Positions 1 through 5,025 of a stretch of DNA of 5,025 nt are shown piece after piece (the stretch's first letter is position 1; each line of letters starts with the position of its first letter). Under the pieces are notes generated by a model. It worked only from the letters and a program-made list of their open reading frames with translations, searched no databases and had not been told where the DNA came from. This DNA comes from Porticoccus sp. Its GTDB lineage: Bacteria > Pseudomonadota > Gammaproteobacteria > Pseudomonadales > Porticoccaceae. The DNA lies in assembly GCA_023263825.1 (NCBI GenBank), contig JALQUJ010000193.1, forward strand, positions 1 through 5,025. Direction: 5' to 3'. A program made the position numbers and the translations under genes.

Positions 1-77
1 AGTAGGTAAACACAAAAAAAGCAGAATGAGGCAATGCGATGAAGGGGAGGGGTTTTAAGTGGATGTTTATTAAGCAT
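1..77 (-). CDS. Possible start of a leftward gene with signal-peptide-like N-terminus (partial)
   Basis: On the minus strand an ATG at 77-75 opens a frame that stays open to the window edge (25 full codons). The visible peptide begins MLNKHPLKTPPLHRIAS and continues into FCFFCVYL, which is a basic N-region followed by a hydrophobic stretch, as in a Sec signal peptide or first membrane helix. The main support is context: a leftward CueR-type promoter (118-148) would start RNA near 111, giving a leader of about 34 bases. Against it, no good Shine-Dalgarno precedes the ATG, and a GTG at 13-11 or a start beyond the window is possible. If real, the product is probably an exported or membrane copper-responsive protein, such as a copper oxidase, an outer-membrane efflux component or a periplasmic carrier. 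The family cannot be read from 25 residues. Confidence 0.33.
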   Translation of the reverse strand, partial: MLNKHPLKTPPLHRIASFCFFCVYL

Positions 78-117
78 TAAAACTGACCAGCTAGAAAAAA
101 GGGTATTACTGATTGTT

Positions 118-148
118 ATGCTAAACCTTACAGTTAGAGGAAGGTCAA
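118..148 (-). promoter_or_regulatory. Leftward CueR/MerR-type promoter-operator
   Basis: Read on the minus strand, the -35 box is TTGACC (148-143), the spacer is 19 bp, and the -10 box is TAGCAT (123-118). The overlong 19-bp spacer is the hallmark of promoters that MerR-family activators untwist. A dyad ACCTT (125-129) / AAGGT (141-145) separated by 11 bases sits between the boxes, centred at 135. The left and right ends, TTGACCTT and AAGGTTTA, match those of the E. coli copA-type CueR box as I know it. It would drive the gene leaving the left edge and be controlled by the CueR-like protein encoded at 270. Confidence 0.75.
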
Positions 149-189
149 TGTTTGGTTTAGGCCGAACAAGTTGTGTGGTCTTACGTTTC

Positions 190-220
190 TTGACCTTTAA
201 TTAACTTGAAGGTTTACACT
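190..220 (+). promoter_or_regulatory. Rightward CueR/MerR-type promoter-operator of the regulator-permease operon
   Basis: The -35 box is TTGACC (190-195), the spacer is 19 bp (196-214), and the -10 box is TACACT (215-220). The dyad ACCTT (193-197) / AAGGT (209-213) has 11 intervening bases and is centred at 203. The outer blocks TTGACCTT and AAGGTTTA are identical to those of the leftward box at 118-148. Transcription would start near 227, leaving about 43 bases of leader before the GTG at 270. The position implies autoregulation: the CueR-like activator would raise its own level together with the permease when metal binds. Confidence 0.8.
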
Positions 221-269
221 ATGAATCCCTTCAGTGAAAACAGCCCTAAAGGGTAGGTTAGAGTGAGCC

Positions 270-665
270 GTGAAAATCAGCGAAGTTGCCAAACAGACAG
301 GATTAAATGCTAAGACTATTCGCTACTATGAGCGTATAGGGTTGGTGGATAGACCGCCCCGGTTGGAAAATGGTTATCGGGAATATGCGGATCAACATTT
401 GCGGCAACTTTGGTTTTTACGCCATGCCCGCCAGTTTGGTTTTTCCATTGATGAGTGCCGGGAATTGCTCAGTCTATGGGCTAATCCAAACAGGCGTAGT
501 GCAGAAGTACACAGCCTGGTGAGTGATAAGGTGCGAGACATAGAGCAACATATTCGCGAGTTGAGAGAAATGAAAAAAGTACTCACAGAATTGTTGGTCA
601 AATGCCCGGGTGATGATAGTTCCGAGTGTGTCATTATCGATGAGTTGGCGCAGAATAAGGATTAG
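270..665 (+). CDS. cueR: CueR-like MerR-family copper-responsive transcriptional activator
   Basis: This is a cytoplasmic dimeric DNA-binding metal sensor of 131 aa. The N-terminal winged helix-turn-helix (about residues 1-70) includes KTIRYYERIGL and ENGYREY, typical of MerR proteins. A long dimerisation helix follows (about 78-110), then the metal-binding loop. Ser77, Cys112 and Cys120 fall at the same numbers as in E. coli CueR. The loop is CPGDDSSEC, a CX7C site. In the family, Ser at position 77 goes with +1 ions (Cu, Ag, Au), whereas Zn/Hg sensors carry Cys there. The Cys/His-rich tail of E. coli CueR is absent; the protein ends in a polar LAQNKD. GTG 270 is the start because an in-frame TGA lies at 264-266 and the protein then begins at the family's usual N-terminus. 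The Shine-Dalgarno is weak. It is the first gene of an operon, 20 bases ahead of the permease. The metal identity is inferred from residues only; other monovalent-metal sensors (GolS-like) remain possible. Confidence 0.88.
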   Translation: MKISEVAKQTGLNAKTIRYYERIGLVDRPPRLENGYREYADQHLRQLWFLRHARQFGFSIDECRELLSLWANPNRRSAEVHSLVSDKVRDIEQHIRELREMKKVLTELLVKCPGDDSSECVIIDELAQNKD

Positions 666-685
666 TATAAGTAGGAGTTATCGGC

Positions 686-1840
686 GTGGATAATTGCTGT
701 AACAAAGAAGACAAACCCAAAACGGAAAAAAATAAAGCTCAAGATAAAGTGTCTCCAGAATCGCCCGTAGATATGTCTGGTGGCTGCTGTGCACCTGTTG
801 TTTCGACTGATGCATGTCACCCAAAAAAGCAGCGGCCGGATTATTTGTTGTGGGTTTCCGGAGCGATTGTACTGATTTGTTATGTGTTGTATTGGCTGGT
901 AGATGGTCATCCTGACCTGCCTCAATGGTTAGTAGTGATGACTTCCGGTGTCTTTGAGCTAATCAACCGCATGTGGTGGGGGATTATAGCCGCTGTTGTT
1001 TTTGTGGGTTTACTGGAACGAATCCCTCGCGATTTAGTGATGTCAGCTTTGGGGCGAGGTGGAACATTTAAGGGCATTGTCAGGGCCACCTTTGCTGGGG
1101 TACTACTGGATTTGTGTAGTCACGGTATTCTGATGGTGGGCGCCAAACTTTATGAGCGCGGTGCTAGCCTGGGGCAATTAATGGCATTCTTGATTGCCAG
1201 CCCATGGAACTCACTGTCATTGACTATTATTTTGGTGGCTCTTATTGGGCTGGGTTGGACGTTGGTATTTGTGCTGTTATCCATGGCTGTGGGTATAGTA
1301 ACAGGGCTTATTTTTGATCGGTTAGTATCGAAAGGGACGTTGCCGGCTAATCCCAATAATGGCGAAATAACTAACAGCGATAGCTTGGGCAAACAATTTG
1401 TACAGTTGCTAAAAACAACACGCATTACTCCGGCCGGTATTGTTGCTGTTCTCAAGGATGGATTAAAAGATTCAAAAATGGTGTTTCGTTGGTTGCTGTT
1501 CGGTATTGTGTTGGCTACAGCCATTCGTGCTTTCATGCCTTTGGATACCTACCAAACATTGTTTGGGCCGACGGTTGTTGGCCTGTTATTGACGCTTTTA
1601 GCCGCTACGGTAATAGAAGTCTGTTCTGAGGGATCAACACCCATTGCCGCTGAAATTGTTACTCGTGCCGCAGCTCCGGGAAACGGTTTTACTTTTTTGA
1701 TGGCGGGAGTAGCCACTGATTACACTGAAGTGATGGTGATTCGTGATATGACTAAATCCTGGAAAATCGCACTGTTTCTGCCGCTGATCAGCCTGCCACA
1801 AATTCTGGTCATTGGTTGGGTTTTAAATCAGCTAGGTTAA
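686..1840 (+). CDS. DUF318/ArsP_1-superfamily permease, probable metal efflux transporter
   Basis: This 384-aa inner-membrane protein would export a metal or metal complex; the substrate is inferred from the CueR-like gene in front of it. The cytoplasmic N-tail (1-52) is charged and carries Cys4-Cys5, Cys34-Cys35 and Cys44-His45, suggesting metal capture. Hydrophobic segments lie at about 54-72, 97-112, 131-152, 165-187, 190-212, 266-284, 296-316, 335-350 and 361-381. Two related signatures mark the two halves: DLCSHG (142-147), and EVCSEGSTP (311-319). Each is followed by a conserved R-G/A-A step and an FL-x-A stretch, so the protein looks like an internal duplication. A hydrophilic loop (about 213-265) joins the halves. 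Typical family members, as I recall them, have LCSCG in the first motif; here it is CSHG. The start is GTG 686, with AGGAG at 673-677 eight bases upstream. No clear terminator follows. It may relate to the SO_0444-type Cu/Zn exporters, or to ArsP-like organoarsenical permeases, but neither is proven. Confidence 0.8.
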   Translation: MDNCCNKEDKPKTEKNKAQDKVSPESPVDMSGGCCAPVVSTDACHPKKQRPDYLLWVSGAIVLICYVLYWLVDGHPDLPQWLVVMTSGVFELINRMWWGIIAAVVFVGLLERIPRDLVMSALGRGGTFKGIVRATFAGVLLDLCSHGILMVGAKLYERGASLGQLMAFLIASPWNSLSLTIILVALIGLGWTLVFVLLSMAVGIVTGLIFDRLVSKGTLPANPNNGEITNSDSLGKQFVQLLKTTRITPAGIVAVLKDGLKDSKMVFRWLLFGIVLATAIRAFMPLDTYQTLFGPTVVGLLLTLLAATVIEVCSEGSTPIAAEIVTRAAAPGNGFTFLMAGVATDYTEVMVIRDMTKSWKIALFLPLISLPQILVIGWVLNQLG

Positions 1841-1857
1841 ATAGTTAGGTAAATTGG

Positions 1858-1905
1858 GGAGAGGGCGAAGCTGCTGGAGAAGGGCGCTAGATTCCGCTAG
1901 AATTC
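1858..1905 (+). repeat. Two short imperfect direct repeats in the prfB leader
   Basis: GGAGAGGGCG (1858-1867) recurs as GGAGAAGGGCG (1876-1886), and CGCTAGATTC (1885-1894) recurs at once as CGCTAGAATTC (1895-1905). Each second copy differs from the first by one inserted A. The copies may be relics of slippage, or part of the prfB promoter region. No function is established. Confidence 0.3.
1875..1903 (+). promoter_or_regulatory. Candidate sigma-70 promoter for prfB
   Basis: A -35-like TGGAGA (1875-1880, 4 of 6 consensus bases) and a -10-like TAGAAT (1898-1903, 5 of 6) are separated by exactly 17 bp. They lie about 50 bases ahead of the prfB ATG, so RNA would start near 1910. This is the best match in the gap after the permease. 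It is a pattern match only. Confidence 0.35.
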
Positions 1906-1954
1906 AGCCCCTGTTAAAGCCCCTTGCCCTAAACTAATTTGGTATCCGCCGTTC

Positions 1955-3050
1955 ATGGAAATTAATCCAATCAGAAATACTCTTGATGACCTTCAGGCGC
2001 GTACTGACGTGCTTAGGGGGTATCTTTGACTACGCCAACAAGAAAGACCGCTTAACTGAAGTAGAACTAGAGCTTGGAGATTCCGAGGTTTGGAATGACC
2101 CTGATCGTGCCCAGGAATTGGGCCGTGAGCGATCTGCCCTCGAATTAGTAGTAGAAACCATTGAGACTCTGGATTCTGGCATTGCTGATGCCCGGGAGTT
2201 ATTGGAGATGGCTGCTGAGGAAGAGGATACGGATTCAGTAGCAGAGATTGAAACTGAGTTAGAACAGTTAAATGCACAGCTGGAAAAATTGGAATTTCGC
2301 CGTATGTTCTCCGGTGAGACCGATGCCAATAATGCCTTTTTGGAAATTCAGTCCGGTTCCGGTGGCACTGAAGCTCAGGACTGGGCGGAAATGATTTTGC
2401 GTATGTACCTGCGTTGGGGTGAAGCCAAAGGTTTTAAAACCACATTGGAAGAAGCATCCGCGGGTGAAGTGGCGGGGATTAAAAGTGCGACTATTCGCTT
2501 TGAAGGCGAATACGCCTTTGGCTGGTTGCGCACGGAAACAGGAGTACACAGACTGGTGCGTAAATCACCGTTTGATTCTGGCAACCGTCGTCACACTTCT
2601 TTTAGTTCAGTATTTGTTTCTCCTGAAATTGATGACAATATTGAGATTGATATTAATCCTGCCGATGTCCGAACGGATACTTACCGAGCCAGTGGTGCAG
2701 GTGGTCAGCACGTTAACAAAACTGACTCAGCGGTACGGTTGACCCACGAACCAACAGGTATTGTGGCTGAATGTCAGAGTCAGCGTTCTCAACATAAAAA
2801 TCGTGATCAGGCCTGGAAAATGTTGCGGGCTAAGCTTTATGAGCAGGAAATGCTGAAGCGATCTGAAGAAGCGCAAGCCTTGGAAGACACCAAGTCGGAT
2901 ATTGGCTGGGGTAGTCAGATTCGTTCCTATGTTCTGGATGATCAGCGGATCAAAGATTTACGCACTAATGTACAGACCAGTAATTGTCAGGCAGTACTGG
3001 ATGGCAATCTGGATCAGTTTATAGAGGCTTCGTTAAAGGCCGGTATTTAA
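1955..3050 (+). CDS. prfB: Peptide chain release factor 2 (RF2), made by programmed +1 frameshift
   Basis: RF2 recognises UAA and UGA in the ribosomal A site and triggers peptide release. The coding path is 1955-2026 joined to 2028-3050, giving 364 aa (E. coli has 365). The first 24 codons, starting MEINPIRNTLDDLQ, end in an in-frame TGA at 2027-2029; reading resumes at GAC 2028 after a +1 shift. A start at ATG 1983 in the downstream frame would give an N-terminus unrelated to RF2 and is wrong. The acidic helical N-terminal domain spans about 25-110. The stop-reading tripeptide SPF is at 204-206. The catalytic GGQ is at 249-251, and its Gln251 is the expected PrmC methylation site. Position 245, before SGAGGQ, is Ala, where E. 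coli K-12 has the activity-lowering Thr246. The C-terminus LDQFIEASLKAGI is typical. Translation is autoregulated: low RF2 lets the ribosome pause at UGA and shift. The Shine-Dalgarno before ATG 1955 is poor. lysS follows after 70 bases, the usual gammaproteobacterial arrangement. Confidence 0.97.
2015..2030 (+). promoter_or_regulatory. prfB programmed +1 frameshift (recoding) site
   Basis: An internal Shine-Dalgarno-like AGGGGG (2015-2020) stands three bases (TAT) ahead of the slippery CTT (2024-2026). CTT is followed by TGA (2027-2029) and C (2030). Anti-SD pairing plus slow decoding of UGA-C pushes the Leu tRNA from CUU onto UUU, so the next codon is GAC. The order AGG GGG TAT CTT TGA C is the same as in E. 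coli prfB. It forms the negative feedback loop for RF2 level. Confidence 0.97.
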
Positions 3051-3074
3051 AGAAAGCTTAATAAAAAATGGTTT

Positions 3075-3096
3075 AAAAAAACCGACTCTTGTCGGT
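3075..3096 (-). terminator. Minus-strand intrinsic terminator-like hairpin between prfB and lysS
   Basis: ACCGAC (3081-3086) and GTCGGT (3091-3096) form a 6-bp perfect stem with a TCTT loop. The A-run at 3075-3081 becomes a T-tract directly after the stem only when read on the minus strand. On the plus strand the stem is followed by AACAGTATT, which is not a terminator tail. No minus-strand gene is visible that needs it, so it may stop antisense RNA or shape the lysS leader. Confidence 0.5.
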
Positions 3097-3120
3097 AACA
3101 GTATTAACATTGGATTACCC

Positions 3121-4632
3121 ATGAGCAATGAACAGCAGCAAGATGAGAATAAGTTAATCGCCGAACGCCGAGCTAAATTGGCAGCGATTCGTGAACAAGC
3201 AATTGAAGATAACAGTAGCGCTTTCCCCAATGATTTTAAGCGAGAAGACTTGGCGGCTGATTTACAGGCTGAGTTTGGTGAACACGAGAAGGATGCACTG
3301 GAAACACTGGATCATAAAGTGAGCGTTGCCGGTCGTGTGATTCGCAGCCGCGGTTCTTTTATGGTGATTCAGGATATGTCCGGAACCATTCAGCTGTATG
3401 TGGCCAAAGAGGCTCGCAGCTTTGCTAAAAGCCTTGATTTAGGGGATATCGTTGGTATTAGCGGAGCACTCCATAAGTCGGGCAAAGGTGACCTGTATGT
3501 GAATATGGAGAGCTATCAGCTTTTGACCAAATCCCTCCGACCCCTGCCGGATAAATACCATGGACTGGCAGATCAGGAAATCCGTTACCGTCAGCGTTAT
3601 GTGGACTTGATTGTGAACCCGGAAATTCGGGATTTGTTTCGAGTGCGCACCCAAGTAATCGAATTTATTCGCAGTTATCTCAATGGCAACCAATTCATGG
3701 AAGTGGAAACTCCCATGTTGCAGGTGATTCCTGGTGGTGCTACAGCGCGTCCCTTTGTGACTCATCACAATGCGTTGGATATCGATATGTATCTGCGAAT
3801 TGCCCCTGAATTGTACCTGAAGCGCCTGGTTGTAGGCGGTTTTGAGCGAGTTTATGAAATCAATCGCAACTTCCGTAATGAAGGATTGTCTACTCGTCAC
3901 AATCCAGAATTTACCATGCTAGAATTCTATCAAGCCTATGCTGATTACAATGATTTGATGGACCTTACTGAAGATATGTTGCGTCAGCTGGCTACACAGG
4001 TAATGGGCAGCACTGAGATACGCAGTACAGTGAAAAATGAAAACGGCGAAGTGGTTCAGGAAAAGGTATACGACTTTGCCAAGCCCTTTAATCGTATCTC
4101 AGTATTTGACTCGATTTTGCATTTTAATCCTGATATTACAGCTGAGGCTTTGGCCGATGAAAGTGGAGCGCGGCAAATAGCTGAGCATTTGGATATTCCA
4201 CTAAAAGACATTTGGGGACTGGGTAAAGTACAAATTGAGATTTTTGAGAAAACTGTAGAGCACCGATTGGAGGACCCTACGTTTATTACCGAGTACCCAA
4301 CAGAGGTGTCACCACTGGCTCGTCGCAACGATAACAATCACTTTGTTACCGATCGCTTTGAATTTTTTGTTGGCGGTCGTGAAATTGCCAATGGCTTTTC
4401 AGAGCTTAACGATGCTGAAGACCAGGCTGCACGCTTCCAGCAACAGGTTGCAGAAAAAGATGCGGGCGATGATGAAGCAATGCATTTTGATGCGGACTAT
4501 ATCCGCGCATTGGAATATGGTTTGCCGCCAACGGCAGGTGAAGGTATTGGAATAGATCGATTGGTTATGTTGCTAACGGATTCTCCATCCATTCGTGATG
4601 TATTGCTGTTCCCACATATGCGCCCAGAATAA
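3121..4632 (+). CDS. lysS: Lysyl-tRNA synthetase, class II
   Basis: This cytoplasmic homodimer charges tRNA-Lys with lysine using ATP. It has 503 aa against 505 in E. coli LysS. An N-terminal charged helix (about 8-30) precedes the anticodon-binding OB-fold (about 67-139, beginning VSVAGRVIRSRG). The class II catalytic core follows: motif 1 around FMEVETPML (192-200), motif 2 around FRNEGLSTRHNPEFT (251-265), and motif 3 GEGIGIDR (473-480). The lysine-pocket region GREIANGFSELND begins at 419. No key residue appears to be missing. ATG 3121 gives the usual MSNEQQQDENKLIAERR start; the Shine-Dalgarno is only a weak GGA at 3112-3114. It could be read through from prfB, since no plus-strand terminator separates them, or from its own promoter, which I could not identify. 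Confidence 0.97.
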   Translation: MSNEQQQDENKLIAERRAKLAAIREQAIEDNSSAFPNDFKREDLAADLQAEFGEHEKDALETLDHKVSVAGRVIRSRGSFMVIQDMSGTIQLYVAKEARSFAKSLDLGDIVGISGALHKSGKGDLYVNMESYQLLTKSLRPLPDKYHGLADQEIRYRQRYVDLIVNPEIRDLFRVRTQVIEFIRSYLNGNQFMEVETPMLQVIPGGATARPFVTHHNALDIDMYLRIAPELYLKRLVVGGFERVYEINRNFRNEGLSTRHNPEFTMLEFYQAYADYNDLMDLTEDMLRQLATQVMGSTEIRSTVKNENGEVVQEKVYDFAKPFNRISVFDSILHFNPDITAEALADESGARQIAEHLDIPLKDIWGLGKVQIEIFEKTVEHRLEDPTFITEYPTEVSPLARRNDNNHFVTDRFEFFVGGREIANGFSELNDAEDQAARFQQQVAEKDAGDDEAMHFDADYIRALEYGLPPTAGEGIGIDRLVMLLTDSPSIRDVLLFPHMRPE

Positions 4633-4649
4633 TAAAAAGTTGTTCTGGG
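4623..4649 (+). other. Hairpin straddling the lysS stop codon
   Basis: CCCAGAA (4623-4629) pairs perfectly with TTCTGGG (4643-4649). The stem can extend inward through A-T and G-T pairs to a loop of A residues near 4634-4638. The TAA stop (4630-4632) lies inside the structure. The bases after it (TAAATAGG) are not a T-tract, so it is a weak candidate for a terminator. It could instead protect the 3' end of the lysS mRNA. Position and pairing are seen directly; the role is inference. Confidence 0.4.
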
Positions 4650-4706
4650 TAAATAGGTAGTTAATCTGCTCACTTATACAGGTAGCTAAATAAAAAAGTG
4701 TAAAAC

Positions 4707-4811
4707 ATGGAAAGGACTCAAAAAATATTCACCTTGGAGTGGTTAAATAAATTATGCCACCTTCCCCTAGATGCGGGTGCTGAGCAGGAAGCTCATGCCA
4801 GGACATCATGA
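4707..4811 (+). CDS. Small 34-aa ORF overlapping the next gene (hypothetical)
   Basis: ATG 4707 opens a 34-codon frame ending in TGA 4809-4811. The peptide starts MERTQKIFTLEWLNKLC and ends in a polar, acidic, Ala-rich tail ending HARTS. It has no membrane segment and resembles nothing I recognise. An in-frame TAA at 4701-4703 rules out an earlier start, and no convincing Shine-Dalgarno precedes the ATG. Its stop overlaps the following ATG as ATGA, the classic translational-coupling arrangement. The AGGA that could serve the next gene (4800-4803) lies inside its last codons. It may be a leader peptide or a short coupled protein. It could also be the N-terminus of the downstream membrane protein, cut off by a one-base frame difference. 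Confidence 0.4.
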   Translation: MERTQKIFTLEWLNKLCHLPLDAGAEQEAHARTS

Positions 4812-5025
4812 TTACCATTTTGATGCTCACAGGATCTGTAGTGATTACAGGTTTTTCTCTGTGGGATATCTTATATGCTTCGGGCCCTCATTTGGGAAAT
4901 ATAACAACGCTGTCTATTGGTTTGTTGGCTGCGATCAGTTACAACATTGCATTGCTGACATCTAAGACAAGCCTTGTCACTACCTTATTAATGATGGTTT
5001 TTCTGCATTTTTTCTGGTTGATAAC
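4808..5025 (+). CDS. Unidentified multi-pass membrane protein (N-terminal part)
   Basis: ATG 4808 opens a frame that stays open to the window edge (72 full codons). An in-frame TGA at 4781-4783 means ATG 4808 is the first possible ATG start; AGGA at 4800-4803 is a close-set Shine-Dalgarno (4-base spacing). The peptide begins MITILMLTGSVVITGFSL. It shows hydrophobic segments at about residues 1-19, 34-51 and 57-72, separated by short polar turns, so it is very likely an integral membrane protein or the membrane sensor domain of a larger one. No family motif is visible. It follows lysS in the same direction after 175 bases and is coupled by ATGA to the 34-codon ORF before it. A competing frame (4771-4965, 64 aa) closes within the region and is rich in Cys, His and Tyr, so I prefer this one. 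Confidence 0.6.
   Translation, partial: MITILMLTGSVVITGFSLWDILYASGPHLGNITTLSIGLLAAISYNIALLTSKTSLVTTLLMMVFLHFFWLI

Noticed and set aside
43..80. Purine-rich AGGGGAGGGG followed by ATG 63 on the plus strand as a small gene
   Set aside because: The frame stops after five codons (MFIKH), so it has no coding value.
1150..1536. 128-aa minus-strand ORF opposite the permease
   Set aside because: It is antisense to membrane-segment codons, with no start signal or motif.
1841..1925. Intrinsic terminator after the permease
   Set aside because: GGG and CCC blocks are present, but the pairing is interrupted and no T-tract follows.
1983..2027. ATG 1983 as the prfB start
   Set aside because: The residues before FDYANKK do not resemble RF2, whereas ATG 1955 with the frameshift restores the conserved N-terminus and an RF2-like length of 364 aa.
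2027..2029. In-frame TGA as evidence that prfB is a pseudogene
   Set aside because: It sits in the intact, conserved recoding signal; the rest of the gene is complete with SPF and GGQ motifs.
2419..2742. 107-aa plus-strand ORF inside prfB
   Set aside because: It is out of frame with RF2 across the conserved SPF-GGQ region; it is a shadow.
3439..3900. 153-aa minus-strand ORF opposite lysS
   Set aside because: It lies entirely within the well-supported lysS catalytic gene and has no recognisable motif; it is a shadow ORF.
4655..4689. Direct repeat AGGTAGTTAA / AGGTAGCTAA after lysS
   Set aside because: Ten bases with one mismatch in an AT-rich gap is close to chance, with no promoter or gene relation seen.
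4771..4965. 64-aa plus-strand ORF as a gene
   Set aside because: It lies one frame off the hydrophobic open frame from 4808; its His-, Tyr- and Cys-rich composition looks like a shadow translation.
1..5025. CRISPR array, tRNA/rRNA genes, insertion sequence
   Set aside because: I saw no regularly spaced repeats, no tRNA-like cloverleaf sequence, and no transposase or terminal inverted repeats on either strand.

Overview
The window comes from a gammaproteobacterium of moderate GC content. The basis is the prfB-lysS gene pair, an RF2 frameshift site of the same form as that of E. coli, and LysS and CueR sequences that align closely with enteric homologues. The genus cannot be fixed from this sequence. 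The base composition and protein style would suit a marine or aquatic lineage, but that is inference.

Left part (1-1840): a copper-type metal-response module. The 269-base leader before the first complete gene holds two back-to-back MerR/CueR-type promoters. Each has a TTGACC -35 box, a 19-bp spacer and an ACCTT-N11-AAGGT dyad. One fires leftward toward a gene that begins at about position 77 and leaves the window; its visible N-terminus looks like a signal peptide. The other fires rightward into a two-gene operon: a CueR-like regulator (131 aa) and, 20 bases later, a 384-aa polytopic permease of the DUF318/ArsP_1 superfamily with a Cys-rich N-terminus. The inferred circuit is that the regulator senses a monovalent metal (Cu+, possibly Ag+ or Au+), switches on its own operon including the permease, and also switches on the divergent gene.

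Middle and right part (1841-4632): housekeeping translation genes. prfB (release factor 2, 364 aa) is interrupted by the classic in-frame UGA and is made by programmed +1 frameshifting; its true start is ATG 1955. It is followed after 70 bases by lysS (class II lysyl-tRNA synthetase, 503 aa). The gap between them contains a hairpin with a T-tract on the minus strand only, so it looks like a terminator facing the wrong way for both genes.

Right edge (4633-5025): after a hairpin that straddles the lysS stop codon there is a 34-codon ORF (4707-4811). Its TGA overlaps (ATGA) the ATG of a hydrophobic, multi-membrane-segment protein that runs off the window. I do not recognise this pair.

The most noteworthy items are the paired divergent CueR-type operators, the unusual permease they control, and the unassigned ATGA-coupled gene pair at the right edge.
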